Shown here: in pieces, positions 1 to 6,035 of the stretch | Numbering within the stretch: the stretch's first letter is position 1 | Layout: each line of letters opens with the position of its first letter | Notes under the pieces: generated by a model | Databases searched by the model: none | Told to the model about the DNA's origin: nothing | What the model saw: the letters and a program-made list of their open reading frames with translations, nothing else | Position numbers and translations under genes: made by a program | Source of the DNA: RGIG8700 sp964568815 | GTDB lineage: Bacteria; Bacillota; Clostridia; RGIG6154 | Direction: 5' to 3' | DNA length: 7,005 nt | Assembly (NCBI GenBank): GCA_964568815.1 | Contig: CAZMRY010000074.1 | Location: 1 to 7,005, forward strand

Positions 1-56
1 AAGGTGTTGAGCAAAGCGAAACGGATGAGGTGTAAAGGACTTTGTCAGCAGTCTGT
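1..56 (+). other. Repeat-like segment, possible 3' tail of an upstream + strand gene
   Basis: No complete gene is present. One + frame is open from position 3 and ends at TAA 33-35, giving the acidic tail GVEQSETDEV; another is open from position 1 and ends at TAA 64-66. Either could be the end of a gene that begins outside the window. The terminator that follows shows that transcription on the + strand arrives from the left. The segment contains GAGC-AAA-GCGAAA (9-21) and the small palindrome GACTTTGTC (38-46). Both resemble words in the palindrome array at 6736-6958, so this may be repeat DNA rather than true coding sequence. Which reading is right cannot be decided from 56 bases. Confidence 0.3.
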
Positions 57-81
57 GGGCGGATAAAATCCGCCCTTTTTT
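57..81 (+). terminator. Intrinsic terminator of an upstream + strand transcript
   Basis: A perfect 8-bp stem, GGGCGGAT (57-64) with ATCCGCCC (68-75), closes an AAA loop and is followed by six T (76-81). This is a textbook rho-independent terminator for + strand transcription. On the - strand the stem sits just after the phosphohexomutase stop codon but is not followed by a T-run, so there it is at best a 3'-end stabiliser. The last T of the tract is also part of the stop codon of the opposing gene, so the two convergent units abut with no spare sequence. Confidence 0.85.
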
Positions 82-1808
82 CATAATGATTTTTCTGCTA
101 ATTCATTAACAGCATTCATAAGACTGTTCATAAGATTTTCTGCATCATCGTTTGATTTACCTTCGACAAAGAAATAGAATTTAATTTTTGGTTCTGTGCC
201 TGAAGGTCTTATAATAAATCTTCTGCCGTCTTCAAGAATATATTCAAGAACATCAGCTTTCGGAAGATTGATTGTTTCTTTTTCTCCTGTCTGAGCATTA
301 ACCTTTTCACTTTTACTGTAGTCGCTGTATAAGACAACCTTTTTACCGTCTGCCTCTTTAACAGGATTTTCTCTGCAAAGCTTCATAAAATTCTTTATTC
401 TTTCTGTTCCGTCAATACCCTCTAAGGTGATTGATTTCTGAACTTCCTTAAAGAATCCGTACTTTTCATAAAGAGACTGCATGGCATCAAAAAGAGTCAT
501 ATTTTTAGTCGCATAGTATGCCGCCATCTGGGCAATAAGCATTGATGCAACAACAGCATCTTTATCTCTTGCATATGTTCCTGCAAGATAACCATAGCTT
601 TCTTCAAAGCCTAAAATATATCTGTTTTCTTCGCCTTTTTCTTCAAGGTTTTTTATGATTTCACCAATGTACTTAAAGCCTGTTAAAACATTTTTCATTT
701 CAATTCCGTAGCTGTTTGCAATTTTTTCGGCCATAGGTGTTGAAACAATAGTTTTTACAGCGATTGGGTTTTCAGGCATTGTTTTTGCCTCTGCTTTACT
801 CTTTGCAATAAAGTCCATAAGAAGTGAGCCAATCTGATTTCCTGTAAGAGGAACAAATTTGCCCTCAGGATTTTTAACCATAACACCAACACGGTCACAG
901 TCAGGGTCTGTTCCTATTATAAATGTAGCATCCACATCATATGCAAGCTTTTCTGCATAAACAAAGCCTTCTGGATTTTCAGGGTTAGGTGATTTAACTG
1001 TTGAAAACTGTGGGTCAGGCTCTTCCTGTTCCTTAACCACATATACATTTTCAACTCCCACCATTTTAAGAATTCTTCTTACCGGAATATTTCCTGCACC
1101 ATGGAAAGGGGTGTATACGACATTGAGCTTATCAATGTTTTCACTTGCCACCCTTTGTTTTACAACCTCATTTAAGTACGCCTCTTCAACGCTGTCTCCC
1201 ACCATAACAAGAAGCTCTTTTGTTATGGCATCAACTTTGTCAGTTATTTTAATATCTTCAAAAATATCTATACTGTCAATGTACTCTAAAACTTTGTCTG
1301 CGTAAAGAGGAGGCATCTGTGCGCCGTCTTCCCAATATACTTTGTATCCGTTATATTTAGCAGGATTGTGGCTTGCAGTTATCATAATACCCGCAATACA
1401 GTTTAAATGTCTTACTGCAAAAGATAATGTCGGAACAGGATTAAGCTTATCAAAAAGATATGCCTTAATTCCGTTTCCCGCAAGAACTTTTGCCGTTTCC
1501 AATGCAAACAAATCAGAATAAAGTCTTGAGTCGTAGGAAATTACAACACCTCTTTTTGCAGCATCTTCGCCACAGCTTGCAATATACATTGCAAGACCCT
1601 GTGTTGCCTTTCTCACGGTATATACATTCATTCTGTTTATTCCGGCACCGATAATACCTCGAAGACCTGCTGTACCAAACTCTAAATTTTTATAAAATCT
1701 TTCTTCTATTTCTTTCTCATCTGCAGATATGCTAATGAGCTCTTTTCTTGTTTCTTCATCAACAAAAGGGCTTTCGCACCACTTTTCATACTCTTTGATT
1801 GCTACCAT
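81..1808 (-). CDS. pgcA: Alpha-phosphohexomutase (phosphoglucomutase/phosphomannomutase)
   Basis: A cytosolic enzyme that interconverts glucose-1-phosphate and glucose-6-phosphate (or the mannose equivalents), feeding UDP-glucose, glycogen and cell-envelope sugar synthesis. The 575-residue protein has all four signatures of the alpha-D-phosphohexomutase superfamily. These are the phosphoserine loop TASHNP with the catalytic Ser at about 146, the metal loop DPDCDR (301-306), the sugar-binding GFEES (400-404), and the phosphate-binding RPSGTEPK (534-541). The length fits the long bacterial PgcA-type mutases. An upstream ATG at 1826 is possible, but ATG 1808 is preferred: it has AAAGG about 10 nt before it, the upstream ATG has no such site, and the six extra residues are not typical of the family. 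Substrate preference (glucose or mannose) cannot be read from the motifs. It is transcribed alone from the promoter at 1846-1874. The symbol follows the B. subtilis gene and is by family resemblance. Confidence 0.93.
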   Translation of the reverse strand: MVAIKEYEKWCESPFVDEETRKELISISADEKEIEERFYKNLEFGTAGLRGIIGAGINRMNVYTVRKATQGLAMYIASCGEDAAKRGVVISYDSRLYSDLFALETAKVLAGNGIKAYLFDKLNPVPTLSFAVRHLNCIAGIMITASHNPAKYNGYKVYWEDGAQMPPLYADKVLEYIDSIDIFEDIKITDKVDAITKELLVMVGDSVEEAYLNEVVKQRVASENIDKLNVVYTPFHGAGNIPVRRILKMVGVENVYVVKEQEEPDPQFSTVKSPNPENPEGFVYAEKLAYDVDATFIIGTDPDCDRVGVMVKNPEGKFVPLTGNQIGSLLMDFIAKSKAEAKTMPENPIAVKTIVSTPMAEKIANSYGIEMKNVLTGFKYIGEIIKNLEEKGEENRYILGFEESYGYLAGTYARDKDAVVASMLIAQMAAYYATKNMTLFDAMQSLYEKYGFFKEVQKSITLEGIDGTERIKNFMKLCRENPVKEADGKKVVLYSDYSKSEKVNAQTGEKETINLPKADVLEYILEDGRRFIIRPSGTEPKIKFYFFVEGKSNDDAENLMNSLMNAVNELAEKSL

Positions 1809-1845
1809 TTTAAATCTGCCTTTCATTATAAGTCTATTTAGTAAT

Positions 1846-1874
1846 ATAATATACTATTTTTCACATAAAGTCAA
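1846..1874 (-). promoter_or_regulatory. Sigma-A type promoter of the phosphohexomutase gene
   Basis: Read on the - strand, a -35 box TTGACT (1874-1869) and a -10 box TATTAT (1851-1846) are separated by exactly 17 bp. Each box has five of six consensus bases. The predicted transcription start is near 1839, giving a leader of about 30 nt to ATG 1808 but only about 13 nt to ATG 1826. This supports the shorter reading of the gene. Confidence 0.75.
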
Positions 1875-1897
1875 TAATTTATGAATAATCCCACCTA

Positions 1898-1930
1898 TAT
1901 AATTTCATAATATAACCAAAGACTTTTGGT
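1898..1930 (+). promoter_or_regulatory. Possible -10 box and inverted repeat before the 82-residue gene
   Basis: TATAAT (1898-1903) matches the -10 consensus, but no convincing -35 lies 16-18 bp upstream. Just after it, ACCAAA (1915-1920) and TTTGGT (1925-1930) form a perfect 6-bp inverted repeat around GACT, extendable to TATA/TATA with one bulged A. It ends a few bases before the Shine-Dalgarno of the small gene. It could be an operator or an mRNA hairpin affecting initiation; with this base composition chance is also possible. Confidence 0.35.
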
Positions 1931-1948
1931 ATAAAAAGGAGAATTAAA

Positions 1949-2197
1949 ATGAATAAAATCAAAAACACCCAGATTGTTACCTTCTCAGACACAAAATCCC
2001 CGTACTTCAAAGAAGCTCTTTTTATTTTAAAAGACAAGGTTGTTGCATCAGAAGAAGAACTTTTAAACGAGGCCATCAAAATTGTGGCAGATTACAGTAC
2101 CTCACTTACTAAAAAGAAATCTCCTGTTTTGAAAATTATTTTAAAAACATTAACCTCTGTTCTTGCAATTTTTGGCATTATTTCTTTTTTTAAATAA
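1949..2197 (+). CDS. Small tail-anchored hypothetical protein (82 aa)
   Basis: I do not recognise a named family. The start is well supported: AAGGAG (1936-1941) lies 7 nt before the ATG. The first 55 or so residues are soluble and charged, with a segment (20-50, YFKEALFILKDK, then SEEELLNEAIKIVADY) likely to form amphipathic helices. A lysine-rich stretch (55-57) follows, then a single hydrophobic helix at about 59-81 that runs to the last residue but one. This is the layout of a C-tail-anchored inner-membrane protein with its N-terminus in the cytoplasm. Small clostridial proteins with a similar 'aromatic-x-E-A-x-F-I-L ... E-A-N-x-I-I' pattern exist as far as I recall, but no function can be assigned. 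It lies between the divergent mutase gene and rpsO, with its own ribosome site and no clear terminator after it, so read-through toward rpsO is possible. Confidence 0.72.
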   Translation: MNKIKNTQIVTFSDTKSPYFKEALFILKDKVVASEEELLNEAIKIVADYSTSLTKKKSPVLKIILKTLTSVLAIFGIISFFK

Positions 2198-2222
2198 TAT
2201 TCAATAATTTTTCAAAAAACAC

Positions 2223-2254
2223 TTTACAAAAGAAGATTTTTGTGATAATATAAT
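2223..2254 (+). promoter_or_regulatory. Probable rpsO promoter region
   Basis: TTTACA (2223-2228) resembles a -35. Downstream are an extended -10 (TG-T-GATAAT, 2241-2249) and an overlapping perfect TATAAT (2249-2254), but their spacings to TTTACA (15 and 20 bp) are both off the ideal 17. An inverted repeat ACAAAA/TTTTGT (2226-2231 and 2238-2243) lies between the boxes. A start near 2256-2261 would place the structured leader at the very 5' end of the mRNA. Confidence 0.45.
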
Positions 2255-2255
2255 T

Positions 2256-2331
2256 CTAACCTTCGGCTATGGATGAGGAGTTTTCCGGCCCATATCATTG
2301 TCGATGGCGATTTTTAAAAATACTTGGAGGT
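2256..2331 (+). promoter_or_regulatory. Candidate S15 autoregulatory leader of rpsO
   Basis: The 5' untranslated region of rpsO can fold. TATGG (2268-2272) pairs with CCATA (2290-2294) around an inner hairpin GGA/TCC with loop GTTT (2277-2286). A further small hairpin CAT/ATG (2296-2306) follows. ACCTTC (2259-2264) can pair with GGAGGT (2326-2331), which is the Shine-Dalgarno itself, with one G-U pair. In several bacterial groups S15 represses its own translation by binding a leader RNA that mimics its 16S site; the leaders differ between phyla. Here the fold and the sequestered ribosome site are visible, while S15 binding is inferred. Confidence 0.45.
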
Positions 2332-2339
2332 ATTCAAAA

Positions 2340-2603
2340 ATGGAAAAAGAAGTAAAACAGCAAATCATTGCAGAAAACAAAATTCACGCTACAGACACAG
2401 GTTCACCTGAAGTTCAGATTGCTATTCTCACAAACAGAATCAATCACTTAAATGAACATTTAAAGGTTAACAAAAAAGACTTCCATTCAAGAAGAGGTCT
2501 TCTTAAAATGGTTGGTCAAAGACGTGGTCTTTTAGCATATCTTCAGAAGAAAGATATCGAAAGATACAGAGCAATTATCCAGAAGCTCGGCTTAAGAAAG
2601 TAG
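2340..2603 (+). CDS. rpsO: 30S ribosomal protein S15
   Basis: The primary 16S rRNA-binding protein that nucleates the platform of the small subunit and contributes to a bridge with 23S rRNA. The 87-residue sequence is full length for the family (88-89 usual). It carries the expected features: the TDTGSPEVQ segment (18-26), the N-x-L-x-x-H region with the conserved LNEHL (37-41), KDFHSRRGLLKMVGQRR (46-62) that contacts the three-way junction, and the closing YRAIIQKLGLRK. ATG 2340 is chosen because it has TGGAGG (2325-2330) 9 nt upstream and gives the family's normal N-terminus; an in-frame ATG at 2298 would add 14 unrelated residues and lies within the leader structure. It is followed by its own terminator and then by pnp, the gene order common in bacteria. 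Translation is probably controlled through the leader at 2256-2331. Confidence 0.98.
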   Translation: MEKEVKQQIIAENKIHATDTGSPEVQIAILTNRINHLNEHLKVNKKDFHSRRGLLKMVGQRRGLLAYLQKKDIERYRAIIQKLGLRK

Positions 2604-2613
2604 TGAATAACAT

Positions 2614-2650
2614 GGGGGCTATAATTTTTTATAACCCCCTTTTGTTTTGT
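2614..2650 (+). terminator. Intrinsic terminator after rpsO
   Basis: GGGGG (2614-2618) pairs with CCCCC (2635-2639). TATAA (2620-2624) extends the stem against the T/A-rich side before 2634, with one C-A mismatch at 2619/2634. The T-rich run TTTTGTTTTGT (2640-2650) follows. The hairpin begins 10 nt after the rpsO stop. The end of its T-tract merges with the apparent -35 box of the pnp promoter, so rpsO and pnp are probably partly separate units. Confidence 0.85.
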
Positions 2651-2674
2651 CAGTAATAAAATTAAAAATATATT
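2647..2674 (+). promoter_or_regulatory. Probable pnp promoter
   Basis: TTGTCA (2647-2652, five of six consensus bases) and TATATT (2669-2674, five of six) are separated by 16 bp. The predicted start is near 2681. The -35 box overlaps the T-tract of the rpsO terminator, so terminator and promoter are fused back to back. Confidence 0.5.
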
Positions 2675-2677
2675 AAA

Positions 2678-2718
2678 ATCTGTCATGAGGGCAGATAACA
2701 TATGCTTTTCGGCATATG
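2678..2718 (+). promoter_or_regulatory. Tandem hairpins in the pnp leader
   Basis: Two hairpins lie 2 nt apart just upstream of the pnp ribosome site. The first pairs ATCTGTC (2678-2684) with GGCAGAT (2690-2696), including one G-U pair. The second pairs CATATGC (2699-2705) with GCATATG (2712-2718) perfectly, around the loop TTTTCG. In E. coli, pnp is autoregulated through RNase III cleavage of a leader hairpin. Whether this leader works in that way is inference. The predicted transcription start near 2681 would clip the first hairpin, so it may be only partly present in the mRNA. Confidence 0.45.
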
Positions 2719-2733
2719 AGAAAGGAAGTTTTT

Positions 2734-4839
2734 ATGTTTAAGACATTTGAAACCACCTTAGCAGGCAGACCACTTGTTGTTGAAACAGGCAAGATGGCAC
2801 AGCTGGCTAACGGTTCATGCCTTGTAAGATACGGTGACACTGCAGTACTCGCTACAGCAACCGCATCTGCAAAACCAAGAGAAGGTGTTGACTTCTTCCC
2901 CTTAAGCGTAGACTACGAAGAAAAGCTTTATTCAGTAGGTAAAATCCCTGGAAGCTTCATCAAAAGAGAAGGTAAGCCAACAGAGGCGGCTATTCTTGCT
3001 TCAAGATGTATTGACCGTCCTATGAGACCTTTATTCCCTAAGGATTTAAGAAATGATGTTTCTATCGTTACAACCGTAATGAGCGTTGAACAGGACAATT
3101 CTCCTGAAATCGCTGCTATGGTTGGTGCTGCAACAGCAGTTGCTATTTCAGACATTCCTTTTAACGGACCTGTTGCATCTGTTTTTGTTGGTTTAATTGA
3201 CGGACAACCTGTTATCAACCCAACAGTTGAGCAGAGAGCACAGAGCACACTTGAGCTTACTCTTTCAGGTACCTTTGAAAAGGTTGTTATGATTGAAGCA
3301 GGCGCAAAGGAAGTTCCTGAAGACCAGATGCTTAATGCTATCCTTGCAGGTCACGAAGAAGTTAAAAAGCTTTGTCAGTTTATTCAGAGCATTGCAGACG
3401 AAATCGGCAAAAAGAACAAGATTGAATACACACCTGTTGTAGTTGCAGACGATGTTTTTGAAGCTGTAAAAGAGGGTTACATAGATAGAATCAGATGGGC
3501 TCTTGATACAGACGATAAAAACGTTCGTGATTATCAGCTTGCAATCGTTATTGAAGAAATTCACGCAGGTCTTGACGAACAGTTTGCTGAAAGAGAATCT
3601 GAAATTGACGATGCAGTTTATAAATTACAGAAATATGTTGTAAGAAGATGGATTTTAGATGACGGTAAGCGTGTTGACGGCAGAAACCTCAACGAAATCA
3701 GACCTCTGTCAGCAGAGGTTGGTCTTCTTCCAAGAACACACGGCAGTGGTATGTTCACAAGAGGTCAGACACAGGTATTAACTGTTGCAACTCTTGGTTC
3801 AGTAAGCGAAAATCAGCTTCTTGACGGTATTGATACCGAAGAAACAAAGAGATATATGCACCACTACAACTTCCCATCATACTCTGTTGGTGAAACAAAG
3901 CCATCAAGAGGTCCCGGAAGAAGAGAAATCGGTCACGGTGCGTTAGCTGAAAGAGCTTTAGCTCCTGTTATTCCGTCTGTTGAAGAATTCCCATATGCAA
4001 TAAGACTTGTTTCTGAAGTTTTATCTTCAAATGGTTCAACATCACAGGGCTCAGTTTGTGGTTCAACTCTTGCTCTTATGGATGCAGGTGTTCCGATCAA
4101 AGCTCCTGTTGCCGGTATTTCAGTTGGTCTTGTTACAGAAGGCGACAGATTTGTTACTATGCTTGACATTCAGGGTCTTGAAGACTTCTTCGGCGATATG
4201 GACTTTAAGGTAGCAGGTACCAAGAACGGTATCACAGCTATTCAGGTTGATATTAAGATTGACGGTTTAACAACCGAAATCATCAAAGAAGCTTTTGAAA
4301 AGACAAGAGTTGCAAGACTCCACATCTTAGATGATGTTATGCTCAAGGCAATTCCTGAATACAGAAAAGTTTTATCTGAGTACGCTCCAAAGATTATTCA
4401 GATGAAAATTCCTGTTGATAAAATCAGAGAAGTTATCGGCACAGGCGGTAAAGTTATTCAGAAGATTATTGCAGACACCGGCGTTAAAATTGATATTGAA
4501 GAAGACGGTACAGTATTCATCGTAACAGCTGATGCTGTAGGTGCTCAGGCTGCAGTTGATACAATCAACGGAATTATTGCAGAGCCTGAAGTTGGTATGA
4601 TTTACAAAGGCAAGGTAACAAAGGTTATGGACTTTGGTGCATTTGTTGAATTTATGCCAGGCAGAGAAGGTCTTGTTCACATTTCAAAGCTTGACCACAA
4701 GAGAGTTGAAAAGGTAACAGATGTTGTTAACGAAGGTGACGAAATCGTTGTTAAGCTTACAGAAATCGACAAGCAGGGCAGAATGAATCTTTCAAGAAAA
4801 GATGCTTTACCAAAACCTGAAAAAACAGAAGAAGAATAA
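2734..4839 (+). CDS. pnp: Polynucleotide phosphorylase (PNPase)
   Basis: A 3'-to-5' exoribonuclease that uses phosphate to release nucleoside diphosphates. It works as a ring-shaped homotrimer in mRNA decay and RNA quality control. The 701-residue protein has the full domain order: first RNase PH core (about 1-140), linking and helical region (about 145-310), second RNase PH core with FTRGQTQ (341-347), then KH and S1 domains. The catalytic loop GDMDFKVAG (487-495) keeps the residues equivalent to E. coli D486, D492 and K494 (here D484, D490, K492). The KH domain has GTGG (569-572), and the S1 domain starts near 621 with DFGAFVEF. ATG 2734 is chosen over the in-frame ATG 2716 because AAAGGAAG (2721-2728) precedes it, while the upstream ATG lies inside a leader hairpin. 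The C-terminal tail after S1 is short and acidic (KPEKTEEE). A strong terminator follows. Confidence 0.98.
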   Translation: MFKTFETTLAGRPLVVETGKMAQLANGSCLVRYGDTAVLATATASAKPREGVDFFPLSVDYEEKLYSVGKIPGSFIKREGKPTEAAILASRCIDRPMRPLFPKDLRNDVSIVTTVMSVEQDNSPEIAAMVGAATAVAISDIPFNGPVASVFVGLIDGQPVINPTVEQRAQSTLELTLSGTFEKVVMIEAGAKEVPEDQMLNAILAGHEEVKKLCQFIQSIADEIGKKNKIEYTPVVVADDVFEAVKEGYIDRIRWALDTDDKNVRDYQLAIVIEEIHAGLDEQFAERESEIDDAVYKLQKYVVRRWILDDGKRVDGRNLNEIRPLSAEVGLLPRTHGSGMFTRGQTQVLTVATLGSVSENQLLDGIDTEETKRYMHHYNFPSYSVGETKPSRGPGRREIGHGALAERALAPVIPSVEEFPYAIRLVSEVLSSNGSTSQGSVCGSTLALMDAGVPIKAPVAGISVGLVTEGDRFVTMLDIQGLEDFFGDMDFKVAGTKNGITAIQVDIKIDGLTTEIIKEAFEKTRVARLHILDDVMLKAIPEYRKVLSEYAPKIIQMKIPVDKIREVIGTGGKVIQKIIADTGVKIDIEEDGTVFIVTADAVGAQAAVDTINGIIAEPEVGMIYKGKVTKVMDFGAFVEFMPGREGLVHISKLDHKRVEKVTDVVNEGDEIVVKLTEIDKQGRMNLSRKDALPKPEKTEEE

Positions 4840-4845
4840 TTTAAG

Positions 4846-4876
4846 CGGAAACACCAAAAGGTGTTTCCGTATTTTT
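4846..4876 (+). terminator. Intrinsic terminator after pnp
   Basis: A perfect 10-bp stem, CGGAAACACC (4846-4855) with GGTGTTTCCG (4860-4869), closes an AAAA loop and is followed by TATTTTT (4870-4876). It starts 6 nt after the pnp stop and ends only 6 nt before the birA ATG, so it occupies the whole intergenic space. Confidence 0.9.
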
Positions 4877-4882
4877 AAAAAT

Positions 4883-5563
4883 ATGAGAAAATTACTTTTT
4901 AAAAAACTTAATATTAATTATAAGCACTTCAATAAACTCAATTCAACGAGCACTTACGCAAAAGAGCATTTTGACTCTTCTCCACTGCTTATATGTGCGA
5001 AATCGCAAACAGCAGGAAGAGGCAGGCAAGGTAAAAATTTCTTTTCTCCAAAAGGTGGTCTGTATTTTTCGTTGGCTTTGCCTGATTCATTTAACTTTAC
5101 TCATTTAACTGCTCTTTGTGGTGTTTCGGTGTGCAAAGCCATAGAAGCTTTAACTGATTTAAAGCCTGAAATCAAGTGGGTAAACGACATTTATATAAAC
5201 AACAAAAAAGTTTGCGGAATACTTGTTGAAAAAGTAACAGACGGTGTTATAATAGGAATTGGAATTAATTTAAAGCAGCAGAATTTCCCTGATGAAATTC
5301 CTGAAGCTGCAGCTATTGGCAGAAGAATTTCACAAACAAAGCTTATTTATGAAATAGTAAACAACATTTTAAAACTTAAAGATTTTTCTGAGTATTACAA
5401 AGAACACTCCTGTGTTTTGGGCAAAAAAATATTTTTCATTGAAAACAATGAAAAATACGAAGCCTTTGCAGAAGATATAGATGAGAATTTTGGTCTTGTT
5501 GTCCGTATGGATGACAAAACAAAAACCTTATCAAGCGGTGAAATAAGCCTTAAGCTTATTTGA
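4883..5563 (+). CDS. birA: Biotin--[biotin carboxyl carrier protein] ligase, no DNA-binding domain
   Basis: Activates biotin with ATP to biotinyl-AMP and transfers it to the lysine of biotin-dependent carboxylases. The 226-residue protein has only the catalytic and C-terminal domains: the substrate opening NSTSTYAKE (20-28), the biotinyl-AMP loop GRGRQG (45-50), KWVND (98-102) with the lysine of NNKKVCGIL (K109) matching the E. coli catalytic Lys183, and GIGIN (125-129). The closing SSGEISLKL matches the SH3-like C-terminal domain. It lacks the N-terminal helix-turn-helix of bifunctional BirA, so it should not repress biotin genes itself. The ATG follows the pnp terminator by 6 nt with no Shine-Dalgarno at a workable distance. 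No other start fits; upstream codons in this frame read into pnp and the terminator and give no family-like sequence. Its 3' end overlaps convergent bioY by 33 bp. Confidence 0.93.
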   Translation: MRKLLFKKLNINYKHFNKLNSTSTYAKEHFDSSPLLICAKSQTAGRGRQGKNFFSPKGGLYFSLALPDSFNFTHLTALCGVSVCKAIEALTDLKPEIKWVNDIYINNKKVCGILVEKVTDGVIIGIGINLKQQNFPDEIPEAAAIGRRISQTKLIYEIVNNILKLKDFSEYYKEHSCVLGKKIFFIENNEKYEAFAEDIDENFGLVVRMDDKTKTLSSGEISLKLI

Positions 5564-6028
5564 TATATAAACAGCTATTGATATTTTTAATATATCGGGT
5601 ATAATAAAAGGTGCAATCATTGTTAAAAAGATGCCCTTTATCGGATAGAACATAAAGCACCAGAAATACGCACATATATAGCATATAACAAGCCCTGTAA
5701 TACAGGAAATAAATTTTCTTCCTGTTTTTTCCAGAAGAAAACCTGAAACATAACCGCTTATAAAAAAAGCAACAAGATAACCGCCTGTTGGAGTTAAAAA
5801 GGCAGTAATGCCCCCTTTCATTCCTGAAAACACAGGCACTCCGCAAACTCCAAGTAAAAGATAAATAAGTATTGCAAGGCTGCCCTTGTTTTTACCTAAA
5901 ACAAGAACAGCAAGAAACACTCCAAGGGTCTGAAGTGTGAAAGGGACTGCAAAGGGAACAGTCAGATATGAGCATATAATCATTATCGCAACAAAAAGTG
6001 CAATTCTTGTTAAATCTTTAATTTTCAT
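5531..6028 (-). CDS. bioY: BioY, biotin-binding S-component of an ECF transporter
   Basis: A membrane protein that binds biotin and, with the ECF energising module (EcfA, EcfA', EcfT, not encoded here), imports it; some BioY proteins transport alone. The 165 residues are nearly all hydrophobic, with about six membrane helices. Family signatures are visible: VPFTLQTLGVFLA (28-40), VPVFSG (64-69), TPTGGYL (79-85) and IPDILK (143-148). It is slightly shorter than the usual 180-200. ATG 6028 is chosen because it gives the family N-terminus; an in-frame TTG at 6064 lies in the promoter's -35 box and cannot be a start if that promoter is used. No Shine-Dalgarno precedes the ATG and the promoter is about 7 nt away, so the mRNA is probably leaderless. 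Gene neighbours: biotin ligase (convergent, overlapping) and an HD phosphohydrolase (divergent). Confidence 0.93.
   Translation of the reverse strand: MKIKDLTRIALFVAIMIICSYLTVPFAVPFTLQTLGVFLAVLVLGKNKGSLAILIYLLLGVCGVPVFSGMKGGITAFLTPTGGYLVAFFISGYVSGFLLEKTGRKFISCITGLVICYICAYFWCFMFYPIKGIFLTMIAPFIIPDILKISIAVYISNKLKAYFTA
5541..5561. terminator. Symmetric hairpin inside the birA/bioY coding overlap
   Basis: AAATAAGC (5541-5548) pairs perfectly with GCTTATTT (5554-5561) around CTTAA. The stem lies wholly in the 33 bp where the birA and bioY reading frames overlap (5531-5563). Because it ends in TTT on both strands, it could act as a weak bidirectional terminator for the convergent transcripts. The T-run is part of the stem and no longer tract follows, so efficiency is doubtful; it may instead stabilise the 3' ends. 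Confidence 0.45.
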
Positions 6029-6035
6029 ACCAGAA

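Noticed and set aside
1879..2079. Open frame on the - strand, 66 codons, hydrophobic
   Set aside because: It is antisense to the 82-residue gene, has no ribosome site, and its hydrophobic run comes from the complement of the lysine-rich N-terminus and A/T-rich upstream DNA of that gene. It also runs into the mutase promoter.
2198..2339. Riboswitch of a known metabolite class before rpsO
   Set aside because: No conserved core of a known riboswitch is visible, and an S15 leader is the simpler explanation for the structure.
2928..4680. Several open frames of 78-106 codons antisense to pnp (2928-3248, 3265-3564, 3933-4169, 4372-4680)
   Set aside because: They mirror the codon pattern of pnp, have no ribosome sites and show no recognisable domains.
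4802..4882. Longer birA reading with 27 extra N-terminal residues starting inside pnp
   Set aside because: It would run through the end of pnp and the terminator stem, has no ribosome site, and the added residues do not resemble the start of biotin ligases or a helix-turn-helix.
5556..5846. Open frame of 96 codons on the - strand inside bioY
   Set aside because: It is a frame-shifted shadow of bioY, rich in Cys, Arg and Tyr with no family resemblance.
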